Source of the DNA: Sphingomonas sp. Leaf34 | Lineage (GTDB): Bacteria; Pseudomonadota; Alphaproteobacteria; Sphingomonadales; Sphingomonadaceae | Length of the DNA stretch: 64,000 bases | Direction of reading: 5' to 3' | NCBI RefSeq assembly: GCF_001421805.1 | Contig: NZ_LMLC01000004.1 | Span: 496,001-560,000, forward strand | Part shown: in pieces, positions 1-7,268 of the stretch | Numbering within the stretch: position 1 is the first letter of the stretch | How the letters are laid out: each line of letters starts with the position of its first letter | The notes under the pieces: model-generated | What the model saw: only the letters and a program-made list of their open reading frames with translations | What the model was told of the DNA's origin: nothing | Database searches by the model: none | Program-made: the position numbers and the translations under genes

Positions 1-569
1 GCCACGGCGTTGTGGATGATGCGGTGACGGCGGATAGGGGAAGACCGACAGCGAAGAGACCATGGTCGCACACCATGCTACTTCGGGGGGCATGTGCTGG
101 CTGGGTCATTATCGCCTCTAGCAACATCCAGGTTGCGATGGCCCGGCTTCGCAGTACAGCGCCGCGCGCGGTACGATACCGAATGGTAATAACAGATAGC
201 CGGCGCGCCAAGTGCGGCAGAGCAGCCACGCTGCACGGCAGATGATCGATGGCGCGATCGCATAGGCTGGATACGGCTTGATCGCCGGCCATGCCGCAGC
301 TTTTTGCCGCGTGGTGCCGGGCGCAGATAAAAGTCTGTCGTTCAGGCTCGGCGCCTGCGATCTGACTGAAGACGCGCGATGATTCGACCGCGACCGTGAC
401 TTTGCGCTGCGTGCGCTGGATCGTGCGATGAAGCCCGATGCGCAACCCCGGTGTCCCCAAAGTGCCCCGACGTGGAATGCCCCGGACTGGCGCCCGACCT
501 TTCCGACGGTCGAATATAGGGGGCGGTCTTGCAAGCCTCGGCGGCTTTGTCGGCACCCTCGTGAACGAG
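1..569. other. Chromosomal flank left of the element, no recognisable gene
   Basis: All six frames give only short translations rich in Arg, Ser and Ala with no domain I recognise and no good ribosome binding site. The stretch ends at the left 52-bp att repeat, so it should be what originally followed the 3' end of tRNA-Asn in the uninterrupted chromosome. I see no tRNA, terminator or repeat family here. Confidence 0.5.
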
Positions 570-621
570 GAAATGGCTCCCTGAGTAGGATTCGAACCTA
601 CGGCCACTCGATTAACAGTCG
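570..621 (-). repeat. att repeat, left copy (3' end of tRNA-Asn)
   Basis: Fifty-two bases identical to 13487-13538. It covers the anticodon arm to the CCA end of tRNA-Asn plus 4 bases beyond. After base 621 the sequence departs from the tRNA, so the 5' half is absent and this copy cannot make a tRNA. It marks the far boundary of the element. Confidence 0.93.
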
Positions 622-703
622 TAAGGTTTCCGTTATTTTTCAACGGACCTTATCACATGTTCTCGCTCTACCCCCTCACGGGTATCTGCGGCGTTCAACG
701 GTT

Positions 704-713
704 TGTCATAACG
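704..713 (+). promoter_or_regulatory. Candidate integrase arm-type site, left
   Basis: TGTCATAACG lies 82 bases inside the left att core. The same 10-mer recurs at 13399-13408, and a one-base variant at 13423-13432, all in the same orientation and all just inside the att cores. That spacing fits arm-type sites of a tyrosine integrase. The role is an inference from position and repetition. Confidence 0.35.
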
Positions 714-918
714 GCGCGACTCGCGAAACGGGTGTCTGGATCAGGCGCGCGCGTGGCGCCGCGCGCGTCGCGCTCGGCGAGATGCTATGCGGTGTGTTGA
801 GCAGCCGATCGGGTGGGCCCGGCACCTATCGAACTGACGCCCTTGGGGCGCGTTCGGCGGCGGGCGAAATACCCCCGGCGATACCCCCGCACGCGCTTGG
901 TTGCGGAGGGCTGGTCTG

Positions 919-2157
919 ATGGCGATCGATAACCTGTTCGCCCGCGGTGCCCGGATGATTCACGAAGATGCCGTCGAGATGACGCTCGCGTCGCTTCGCG
1001 CATACTGGCACCAGCATGAGCATGTCGCAGTCGCCTATAGTGGCGGGAAGGACAGCACGGCGACGCTTACGCTGATCATCCACCTGATCGACGCCGGTGA
1101 ACTGCCCCAGCCCGAGCGGCTCTACGTCCTGTACGCCGACACGCGGCAAGAGCTCCCGCCCATCCAGGCTGCCGCCGAGATGATCATGGCGAAGCTTGCG
1201 GAGCGGAACTGGATTGAGGTGATCGTCGTGCGGGCGCCGATCGAGAAGCGGTTCATGCCGTACATCCTCGGGCGCGGTGTCCCGCCACCCAACAACAACA
1301 CGCTGCGCTGGTGCACGCGCCAGATCAAGGTCGACCCGATGGCCGCGGCGATGAGCGAGGCTCTGGAAAGACTGCCAGGAACACTGCTGACGATCACCGG
1401 GGTGCGCGAAGGAGAGAGCGCAGTACGCGACGGCCGGATCCGTATGTCATGCTCTAAGGATGGTGCGGAGTGCGGGCAGGGCTGGTATCAGCAGGTCCTG
1501 CCGAACTCGCCCGGCATACGCGGCCGGATAGCGACGCTGGCGCCAATTCTGCACTGGGGCGTCTGCATCGTCTGGGATTGGCTCAAGGTCTATGCGCCGC
1601 GCGAAGAGTTCGGCGGCTGGCCTACGGCGATCTTGGCGGACGCTTACGGCGGCGATGATGTTGTCGAGGTCAATGCTCGCACGGGGTGCACCGGCTGCCC
1701 GCTCGCAGCGGAGGATACCGCGCTGGCCGTCATTGTCGCGACCCCCGGCTGGACGCATCTGACGCCGCTGCTCGAGCTCCGGCCGATCTATCGGTGGATG
1801 CGGATTCCCGCCCAGCGCCACCGGAAGTCCGGCCTCGAGCGGCTGAAAGACGGGTCGATCGCGAAAAACCCGCAGCGGATGGGTCCGCTGACCCTCGAAG
1901 CGCGAGCGGTCGCGTTGGAGCAGATCCTCGACATCCAGCGACGGGTCTACGCCGGCGCCGTGGCGGCCGGGACGCCAGAGCGCGGGATCGACCTGATCAA
2001 CGCCGAAGAAGAAGCGCTGATCCGTAGGCTGATCGCGGAGAAGACCTATCCCGATAAATGGCAGGGCGACGAGCCTAGCGCCGCGGCGTGGCTGGACAGC
2101 GTCTACGGCGATGGCACCGAGCAGCCGATCCTCTTCCGAGATCTAGTCGGTGCATGA
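919..2157 (+). CDS. DndC-like phosphoadenosine phosphosulfate reductase family protein
   Basis: The protein has 412 aa. It starts at ATG 919 behind GGAGGG at 905-910. The PP-loop SGGKDS is at residues 41-46. A RWCTRQIK motif (Cys132), a GVREGES motif, a CSKDGAEC segment near 180 and GCTGC near 257 supply the cysteines expected for an Fe-S cluster. The C-terminal GPLTLEARA and NAEEEALIRRL segments match DndC, the sulfur-activating subunit of DNA phosphorothioation, better than assimilatory CysH. No dndB, dndD or dndE is nearby, and the chromosome would have to supply a desulfurase. Related stand-alone proteins occur in phages with no settled function. It faces the SRA-HNH endonuclease gene across 23 bases. 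The family call is firm; DNA sulfuration is not shown. Confidence 0.85.
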   Translation: MAIDNLFARGARMIHEDAVEMTLASLRAYWHQHEHVAVAYSGGKDSTATLTLIIHLIDAGELPQPERLYVLYADTRQELPPIQAAAEMIMAKLAERNWIEVIVVRAPIEKRFMPYILGRGVPPPNNNTLRWCTRQIKVDPMAAAMSEALERLPGTLLTITGVREGESAVRDGRIRMSCSKDGAECGQGWYQQVLPNSPGIRGRIATLAPILHWGVCIVWDWLKVYAPREEFGGWPTAILADAYGGDDVVEVNARTGCTGCPLAAEDTALAVIVATPGWTHLTPLLELRPIYRWMRIPAQRHRKSGLERLKDGSIAKNPQRMGPLTLEARAVALEQILDIQRRVYAGAVAAGTPERGIDLINAEEEALIRRLIAEKTYPDKWQGDEPSAAAWLDSVYGDGTEQPILFRDLVGA

Positions 2158-2180
2158 TTGCCGCAACCTGCAACCGACGG

Positions 2181-3008
2181 CTAGGGTTGTATCGCGTTCT
2201 CCTTCGCGTCGACCCTCCCTTGAAGCGCGGCGTTGAAGGCGACGCGATCTGTGCCGTAGTGCGCCCGGCGGTGGCAGTTTGGACAGATCCCGCCCACATG
2301 GCGGGGGTCATCAGGACCGCCATCGCTTAGGCGCCGGATGTGATGAGCCTCAAGGTACGGCCTGCCGAACGCGGTCGTGAACGGTGCGGCTTCGTCACAC
2401 GCCTCGCAGAAACCATCGGCACGAGCGAGCACGTAGTCTCGGACGTCACGGCTGCGAACGAAAACCGTAGCTGCAGGTGACGCCTGCTTGCCCGCCGCCG
2501 GGGCAGCCGCCGCCAGCGCGCGCTTACGCAGTTCGGTAAGTGGCATCGCGGGGGCGGGCGCAAGAGCAACGTCCCCGGCTTCGATCTCAAGCTCCCGAAG
2601 CGGGACCAGGTGAAACACGATTGCGTCACGCTCCACGCCGTCCCGCCCGTTCTGCCGCTCGATTTCCCACCCTGCGCAAGAGAACAGACCTTCGAACCGG
2701 ACCAGGCCTCCTCGTTTCTCCTGCCTAAATAATAGTAGGTCTTTGCCGTTCGCTGCGTGGTCGCGGATAGCTGCGTTGCCCGATACCATCTGCATATCGC
2801 CGACCTGGCCTTCGCCGGTATATCGGAGCGTTCCGTCAGGCTCGGTGCGGTCCTTGTAGCCGATTTGACCGGCCGCATGCCCGGTGAACAAGAAAATGCC
2901 GGGGACTGCGCGTGGCGTGGATATGCCTCCGTACTGCTGGCCCTTGTAGGGCGCGTGAATATCCGCTCGCCGGACGTAGGTTTGATGAACGACAAAGGGC
3001 CAATGCAT
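2181..3008 (-). CDS. HNH endonuclease with ScoMcrA-type SRA domain
   Basis: The protein has 275 aa. Residues about 10-140 carry the conserved run seen in ScoMcrA-like SRA domains: IHAPYKGQQYGG, FLFTG, YTGEGQ.GDM, GN.AIRDH and a final FHLVPL. A linker follows, then an HNH nuclease near 195-260 with CEAC, EAHHIRRLSDGG and GICPNCHRRAHYG, giving the Zn cysteines and catalytic His. SRA domains read modified bases, so a type IV (modification-dependent) restriction role is likely. The sulfur-binding domain of full ScoMcrA is absent. An in-frame stop lies shortly upstream of ATG 3008, so the start cannot move far upstream; no strong Shine-Dalgarno is seen. It is convergent with the DndC-like gene. 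Confidence 0.85.
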   Translation of the reverse strand: MHWPFVVHQTYVRRADIHAPYKGQQYGGISTPRAVPGIFLFTGHAAGQIGYKDRTEPDGTLRYTGEGQVGDMQMVSGNAAIRDHAANGKDLLLFRQEKRGGLVRFEGLFSCAGWEIERQNGRDGVERDAIVFHLVPLRELEIEAGDVALAPAPAMPLTELRKRALAAAAPAAGKQASPAATVFVRSRDVRDYVLARADGFCEACDEAAPFTTAFGRPYLEAHHIRRLSDGGPDDPRHVGGICPNCHRRAHYGTDRVAFNAALQGRVDAKENAIQP

Positions 3009-3221
3009 CTGTGTACGATGGTCAATCTCTCATCCGGCGCAACCGATTTATCCGCCAAGACGCCCTCTGCTCGTCCGTTGATTCCTGCATGATCATCGAC
3101 ACCCTCTATTTTAGATGCAGGAGTGCTGCTTCGACCCCGCTCACACACAGAAAAACGGCGGGCCACGCGAGATTGTAGCCGCGTAATCGACACGATTGGC
3201 AGACGGATCTAAGATCCGGTG

Positions 3222-3917
3222 ATGAATCAAACCCCGCAAAATCTCACGATCTTTAGAAGATTCGTTCGTGCAATGAATAGTTCTCCGACCTGGCGCGAGG
3301 CGGATGATCGCGATTACAAGCGCGTTGACGGTGTATTTTTTGGGCTGGCGTCGCTGGCCGCCGTCGGTGCTTACTCGTTCCAATACGTACAACCCTTCGT
3401 TGATCCTCAAGCCATGTTCGGTGGCGGGTTGTTTGTTGTTATGGGCCTTGCGACAAGGATAGCGATGCCCACGGAGGGGCGGGCGGCCTGGATGCTGTGG
3501 TTGCCGCTCATAATGGTTGTTGCGGGGGGCGGGATCTTGGGATCGGCCGGCTTCCGAGGGCTTGATGCTGCTCAGTGGAACGACCGGCGGTGCGCGGAGA
3601 TACAGACCTCAATGCTCAAACCTGTCACAACCACACGGTCGGAACTGGCATCGGTGTTCGAGGCAATGAAATGCCGCCCGCAAGGCGCTACGCCCCGCGA
3701 TCCGACTTTACGCGTTACTTCGCCCAAATCGGGCTCTCCGTTTACAGTCGCTGAACTGGCCGCACACCAAGCGTTCTTGCGCAAGGCACTGTCTGACGAA
3801 CTGTCACTGACCGTGCCAACCGCCGCTTCGCAGCCGTCTCTGGGGACGCCCGCAGCGCCGGCAGCCGCGTCAAAGGCTAATACGAGCGGAGTGCATAGCG
3901 ATGACGCACGCAGGTGA
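3222..3917 (+). CDS. Membrane protein of unknown function
   Basis: I do not recognise this 231-aa protein. It has a short basic N-terminus, then about three hydrophobic segments between residues 40 and 110 (FFGLASLAAVGAYSF, GGGLFVVMGLA, LWLPLIMVVAGGG), then a soluble tail ending in an Ala/Ser/Pro-rich stretch. GTG 3219 is an alternative start. A 13-bp palindrome (GGATCT A AGATCC, 3205-3217) sits just before the start codon and could be an operator or hide the ribosome site; no clear Shine-Dalgarno is visible. The codon use looks less G+C-biased than the chromosome. It lies between the SRA-HNH gene (divergent) and the nucleotidyltransferase. Confidence 0.6.
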   Translation: MNQTPQNLTIFRRFVRAMNSSPTWREADDRDYKRVDGVFFGLASLAAVGAYSFQYVQPFVDPQAMFGGGLFVVMGLATRIAMPTEGRAAWMLWLPLIMVVAGGGILGSAGFRGLDAAQWNDRRCAEIQTSMLKPVTTTRSELASVFEAMKCRPQGATPRDPTLRVTSPKSGSPFTVAELAAHQAFLRKALSDELSLTVPTAASQPSLGTPAAPAAASKANTSGVHSDDARR

Positions 3918-4036
3918 GCGGCCGGAAACGCTGGCCCCACCTCGAGCAGATGGTCGGCACCGGGAGCCCTCTTGGGAAGGATGCTGAACCAATGCAGTGG
4001 GCGAGACGCGGCAAGGGCGCTACAGACGAGCCCATC

Positions 4037-4369
4037 ATGAGCAGCGACATCCCCGGCATCAGTTCAGTGCAGACCGAAGTGTTGAGACAGTGGGCGTCCG
4101 GCAACCCCCGGGTTGCGGCGCTGACCATCTTTGGCAGCCGGGCGCGGGGGACGCATCGTCCAGGAAGTGATCTCGATGTCGCTATCGAGCTCACCGAAGA
4201 CACCCGTGAGACTGCCGCGGGCATTTGGACCTTGAAGCGCCAAGGGTGGAACGGCACTTTAAGCGAGCAGATCGGGTTAGACGTTCGGCTCGTCCGCCTT
4301 ACCGACGACGACGATGGTGGTATAGGTGCTGGCGTCTCTGCTGACGGGATCGAAGTGTTCCGGCGCTAA
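4037..4369 (+). CDS. MNT-type nucleotidyltransferase domain protein (orphan)
   Basis: A 110-aa protein with the minimal nucleotidyltransferase signature FGSRARG followed by GSDLDVAIEL, giving the GS motif and the paired acidic residues that bind metal, and a later LDVRLVRL strand. In HEPN-MNT modules this fold AMPylates and neutralises a HEPN ribonuclease, but no HEPN gene is seen on either side, so it is an orphan or acts on something else. The frame is open to 3914, overlapping the previous gene. I chose ATG 4037 because GACGAG lies 6 bases upstream and the recognisable domain begins soon after. Its stop overlaps the end of an opposing gene fragment. Confidence 0.7.
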   Translation: MSSDIPGISSVQTEVLRQWASGNPRVAALTIFGSRARGTHRPGSDLDVAIELTEDTRETAAGIWTLKRQGWNGTLSEQIGLDVRLVRLTDDDDGGIGAGVSADGIEVFRR

Positions 4370-4410
4370 GCCCCGAACTCCGGCGCTTCCTCATCGGGAT
4401 ACAGCTCAGC
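4366..4410 (-). pseudogene. C-terminal remnant resembling the HIRAN gene
   Basis: Read on the minus strand this gives ELYPDEEAPEFGA and a TAG stop, close to the FYPDEDGPEFGA end of the HIRAN protein at 4870-5310. The rest of the gene is absent. It looks like the tail of a second, deleted HIRAN-type gene, which would imply duplication and loss between 4.4 and 5.3 kb. The match is short, so convergence on a common tail is possible. Confidence 0.4.
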
Positions 4411-4414
4411 AACG

Positions 4415-4434
4415 ATATAAAGACATCTTTATAT
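4415..4434. promoter_or_regulatory. Palindromic operator-like site
   Basis: The site ATATAAAGA-CA-TCTTTATAT is a perfect 9-bp inverted repeat around a CA spacer, strikingly A+T-rich against its surroundings. There is no T-run after it, so it does not look like a terminator. Its form suits a dimeric regulator of ArsR or similar type. The nearest gene downstream on the plus strand is the 36-aa ORF at 4657. Confidence 0.5.
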
Positions 4435-4656
4435 GTAGATATGACGGCGATGTTTTTGGGTAACGGTTAGGAACTAATTCACTTTCTGTTCCTGCGAGCA
4501 GAGTTTGCCCTCTCGACTCATCACCACGGACCAGCCAAACCGGTCGCGACGGCCCGCCGTCATTCTCCTACCTGCCCCTTGGTGCTCTGAACGGCGCGGG
4601 GCGCATGGGGCGTCCCGGAGCCCAGGGCTCACACCCTGGACCCCGAGGAGAATGAC

Positions 4657-4767
4657 ATGCGTATGTCTTGCTCTTGGCCGAAAGCGGTGTCTGTGGTGGA
4701 CTACTGGCGCTTTCGGTTCGGTCGCTTTGAGTACGTACGTACTCATTGCAGGTCTTACCCTAGCTAA
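4657..4767 (+). CDS. Small basic aromatic protein, 36 aa
   Basis: GAGGAG lies 7 bases before the ATG, a strong ribosome binding site. The protein is Trp, Tyr, Phe and Arg-rich, with VDYWRFRFGRFEYVRTH as its core and a SYPS end. It is too short for routine gene calls. No known domain; the density of aromatic and basic residues could mean nucleic-acid or protein contact. It lies alone in the 0.5-kb gap between the nucleotidyltransferase and HIRAN genes, where nothing else looks coding. Confidence 0.5.
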   Translation: MRMSCSWPKAVSVVDYWRFRFGRFEYVRTHCRSYPS

Positions 4768-4869
4768 CCGCTAGGCTTGATCACACCGTGCGGCGGGTCG
4801 TCACCTATAAACTCCGGTTGTAGAATTTTGGCAAGCCGAATTCGGCGTTCATGCCTACTCCCCCAACGA

Positions 4870-5310
4870 TCAAGCCCCGAACTCTGGACCATCCTCGTCC
4901 GGGTAAAACGCGTGTGGGTCGTACACCTGCCGCGGCCCAGATCGCGCCTGACGGGGAGGCTGAGGCTTCGGAACATCAGGGACCGGGTCGGGCAGGGTAG
5001 GTAACCCGCCTCCGAACCGGATCCGGATATAGGCCCCGCTACCGTGCATCGCCTGGAAGACCGCGGTTGCCTCGTCTTCCTTCATCCGCTTGCCAATCAG
5101 GGGCGCACGTTCGGCGCTGACGTAGCCCAGCTGCGTGCCGCGGTCGGACCAGACGGCAACGGCGTTCGCGTCGAACGGGTTGGTCGGCTCGAGGCGTAGC
5201 TCGACGACGTCACCCGGGGCGCAGAGCATGCACTCCATGCGCCTGTTGCTCTTCGACTTGTCCTCGTTCGGAAAGTCGATGCCGACAATGGAGGTGGTGA
5301 GTTCGCCCAT
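4870..5310 (-). CDS. Stand-alone HIRAN domain protein
   Basis: The protein has 146 aa. Residues about 5-100 are a HIRAN domain: SIVGIDFPNEDK, then CAPGDVVELRLEPTNPFDANAVAV, then TQLGYVSAERAPLI, the pattern of the domain that in HLTF-type ATPases binds DNA 3' ends. There is no helicase or nuclease fused to it. The C-terminal 40 residues are Pro/Arg-rich and end in FYPDEDGPEFGA. It lies downstream of the antirepressor gene on the same strand, separated from it by a terminator-like hairpin. Such small HIRAN proteins are frequent phage and defence-island passengers, and the function is unknown. Confidence 0.8.
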   Translation of the reverse strand: MGELTTSIVGIDFPNEDKSKSNRRMECMLCAPGDVVELRLEPTNPFDANAVAVWSDRGTQLGYVSAERAPLIGKRMKEDEATAVFQAMHGSGAYIRIRFGGGLPTLPDPVPDVPKPQPPRQARSGPRQVYDPHAFYPDEDGPEFGA

Positions 5311-5343
5311 GTGATCGATGTATCCGCCGGCGTCAGATATTGA

Positions 5344-5371
5344 AAGGGCGGCCCTTTGAGGGACCGCCCTT
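5344..5371 (-). terminator. Intrinsic terminator after the antirepressor gene
   Basis: AAGGGCGG and CCGCCCTT form an 8-bp stem, with a further short CCCT/AGGG pairing inside. On the minus strand the hairpin is followed by TTTC. It begins 5 bases after the antirepressor stop codon and would separate that gene from the HIRAN gene. Confidence 0.65.
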
Positions 5372-5375
5372 CTGG

Positions 5376-6179
5376 TCAGGCTGCGAGCTTGACGGGTGAC
5401 GGGAATTCCTGCGCCAACCGTGTGAGCCCCTTCGGCGTTATGCGCGCCTGGGTGATAATCTTCTCCGAGCCGTCAGAGCGGTGCACCGTGGTCGTCTTGT
5501 GCTCCATCAGCCCCTGCTGCAGCTTGGTTGCATAGGCGATGTCGCCGCGGCCGCCGTGCGGCTGATAGATCCAGCCATGCGCGCGGAGAAATTCGAACAA
5601 CGACTTCGGGCGTAATTGGAGGCTTTTCGCTGCGTCGGTGATACAAAGACTGCCCTCGGCACTGGCGATCCGGTCGAACGCCTCGAGCTTCGGCGCCGCA
5701 GCGGCCAGCCGATCCGCGAGTTTCATGCGCTCCTCAACATTATCGAGGAGCAGCGCACGGAGGGTCGTGGGATCGTTCAACGCGAGAATGGGTGCAGAAG
5801 CCTGCTGCTGTGCTTCGAGATCCTGCCACCGATCAATGATCGCCGCGCGCATCGTCAGGTTGTACCCGCTGACCAGAATAAGGCTCTCCCTCTTGGGCAG
5901 GCGGTAGATCGGGTAGGTCTGCCCGTTCTGCTCATTGCGCTGGGTGTCCTCAAATTTGAGGATACCCCCAGCGCCGTGAAGCTGGACCAGCATCTCGCGC
6001 GCGTCCCGCATCACGTTGTCGTGGCGCTTGCCTGTGAGGTCCGCAATTTCGCGGCTAGACATCGTTGGCGTACTTGATCGCGATGCATGAACCAGAGAGG
6101 CGGACACGGTCGGTTCGAGGCCGATGAAACTCCCGGTTTGCCGGTGCGAGGTATTCAGGTTATCGAGTGACTCGGTCAT
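5376..6179 (-). CDS. Rha-family phage regulatory protein with KilAC antirepressor domain
   Basis: The protein has 267 aa. The N-terminal half (about 35-125) is a Rha domain: MSSREIADLTGKRHDNVMRD, TYPIYRLPKRESLILVSGY, then NLTMRAAIIDRWQDLE. The C-terminal half (about 150-260) is a KilAC/ANT domain: ITDAAKSLQLRPKSLFEFLR, HGWIYQPHGG, ITPKGLTRLAQEF. Such proteins relieve repression of phage genes or block host replication factors. I chose ATG 6179, with GGAAGG 12 bases upstream; ATG 6206 is open in frame but has no ribosome site. It is the only clear lysogeny-type regulator here, and no CI-like repressor is seen. Confidence 0.85.
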   Translation of the reverse strand: MTESLDNLNTSHRQTGSFIGLEPTVSASLVHASRSSTPTMSSREIADLTGKRHDNVMRDAREMLVQLHGAGGILKFEDTQRNEQNGQTYPIYRLPKRESLILVSGYNLTMRAAIIDRWQDLEAQQQASAPILALNDPTTLRALLLDNVEERMKLADRLAAAAPKLEAFDRIASAEGSLCITDAAKSLQLRPKSLFEFLRAHGWIYQPHGGRGDIAYATKLQQGLMEHKTTTVHRSDGSEKIITQARITPKGLTRLAQEFPSPVKLAA

Positions 6180-6410
6180 GGTGATGCATGGCCTTCCATG
6201 GTGCATGGGCGGCAGTCTCAGCCTCCGCCCTTCGCTGAGGGAGAGCGACCGAGAGGGATGCTTCTCAGGGCTAAATGCCCTCTCGGTCGTCCACGGCGCT
6301 GGAGATCCCTGCGCCGATTACCACTGCGGAAACCGCGTGGCGGGAACTAGTCAGGTCGGGGTTTCCAACCAGAATATGATACCGGTCATGATATACCGGA
6401 TATCAAAGGG
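6180..6410. promoter_or_regulatory. Control region upstream of the antirepressor gene
   Basis: This gene-free region holds several signals. CGACCGAGAGGG at 6246-6257 pairs with CCCTCTCGGTCG at 6278-6289 (12-bp arms), and AGGGC/GCCCT inside the loop offers an alternative stem. At 6376-6399 ATGATACCGG is followed by ATGATATACCGG, a direct repeat that looks like paired operators. On the minus strand TTGATA (6406-6401) and TATCAT (6381-6376) could be -35 and -10 boxes, with a long 19-base spacer. The region to 6593 contains nothing else I can support. Confidence 0.45.
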
Positions 6411-6593
6411 TAGGGACAAGCGGGCCGACCCTTCTTCGCAAGAACATATTCCGAACATCCGGCACCCAGACTGTCAAGACGCGTGTGCCGTTCGAGAACT
6501 GTTGATGCCGTATGGTGCGACGAGTTGAGCAGATCGCAGTCGGAAGCAGCAGATAGTTTGCCCGAATCGGTCGGCCGCGCATAGGCTCCGCGG

Positions 6594-6782
6594 ATGATGA
6601 CCGACCGCGACGTATGGGTGAAAGCGGCCACGATCCTTGCCGAGCATGGCGAAATGACTGCCGACTATATCATCGACCAACTGAGCGATGCCCTCGACGA
6701 CGAGGTTGCAGTCGAGGACTGGCGCCGGGTCGCTGCTGCGGTCGACGCGATCACTGATGCCGGATCATCTGGTGCCAATTGA
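6594..6782 (+). CDS. Small conserved-looking phage protein, 62 aa
   Basis: The protein begins MTDRDVWVKAATILAEHGE after a doubled Met and contains ADYIIDQLSDAL and a VEDWRRVAAAV helix, a pattern I associate with small uncharacterised proteins (DUF6961-like) common in sphingomonad prophages. It is all-helical and acidic with no membrane segment. The ribosome site is weak. It is the first rightward gene after the control region and precedes another small gene. The function is unknown and the family link is from memory. Confidence 0.5.
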   Translation: MMTDRDVWVKAATILAEHGEMTADYIIDQLSDALDDEVAVEDWRRVAAAVDAITDAGSSGAN

Positions 6783-6837
6783 GAACAAACGCGGAACGGT
6801 GTAGCCCGAGGCTCTGACGAATCGGAGCCGTGTCGCC

Positions 6838-7161
6838 GTGTCCAAGCCCAACCGAACGACGTTCATCGCCCTGGTGGTGCTCGACGATGCGATCAGGAGG
6901 CTGCAATTGGACGGCCCGTTGCAGCCTCCGCAGCACGGCCTCCGCTTGGCGCTGGCATACCTGTACTCGACCTGCCTTTCGAAGAACCGTGACCCGTTCG
7001 ACAGCCTCTGGCTGACGTTGCTCGGGCGAGATCGCCAGCCACGGGACTTCCGGGTTACGTGGGCAGGCACGCAATTCTCACGCATCTGCCATGACATCGG
7101 CGTTCCTCACGACATCAACCTGATCGAGGCCCTGGCGAAGGGGTCATATATACGTGATTGA
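6838..7161 (+). CDS. Hypothetical protein, 107 aa
   Basis: I do not recognise this protein. It starts at GTG with GGAG about 10 bases upstream. The sequence is that of a soluble helical protein: TTFIALVVLDDAIRRLQ, LRLALAYLYSTC, then DPFDSLWLTLLGRD and a C-terminal NLIEALAKGSYIRD. A minus-strand frame is open across the same bases, but its composition is worse. It ends about 60 bases before a strong bidirectional terminator. Confidence 0.5.
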   Translation: MSKPNRTTFIALVVLDDAIRRLQLDGPLQPPQHGLRLALAYLYSTCLSKNRDPFDSLWLTLLGRDRQPRDFRVTWAGTQFSRICHDIGVPHDINLIEALAKGSYIRD

Positions 7162-7217
7162 CCCAACTCCGAATGCGGGGGGGCTATGACGAAGAAAACC
7201 CCGACGCCAACTAACGA

Positions 7218-7246
7218 AAAAGCCCGGCCTAACCAGCCGGGCTTTT
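7218..7246. terminator. Strong bidirectional intrinsic terminator
   Basis: AAAAGCCCGGC and GCCGGGCTTTT form a perfect 11-bp stem around a 7-base loop, with T- and A-runs on the proper sides for both strands. It lies between the converging genes ending at 7161 and 7269. Confidence 0.9.
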
Positions 7247-7268
7247 GTTTTAGACTAAACAACTGAAT

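Noticed and set aside
118..534. Minus-strand 138-codon frame left of the element
   Set aside because: Composition is random-looking, Arg/Ser-rich, no ribosome site, no domain.
919..3008. A complete Dnd phosphorothioation and restriction system
   Set aside because: Only a DndC-like gene is present; dndA, B, D, E and dptFGH are not found in the window, and the nuclease lacks a sulfur-binding domain.
3195..3221. Sequence ATTGGCAGAC...GGATCTAAGATCC resembling a tRNA-Leu D-arm and anticodon arm
   Set aside because: The loop has C at position 33, several bases are missing between the arms, and no acceptor or T-arm can be built around it. It is better described as a 13-bp palindrome.
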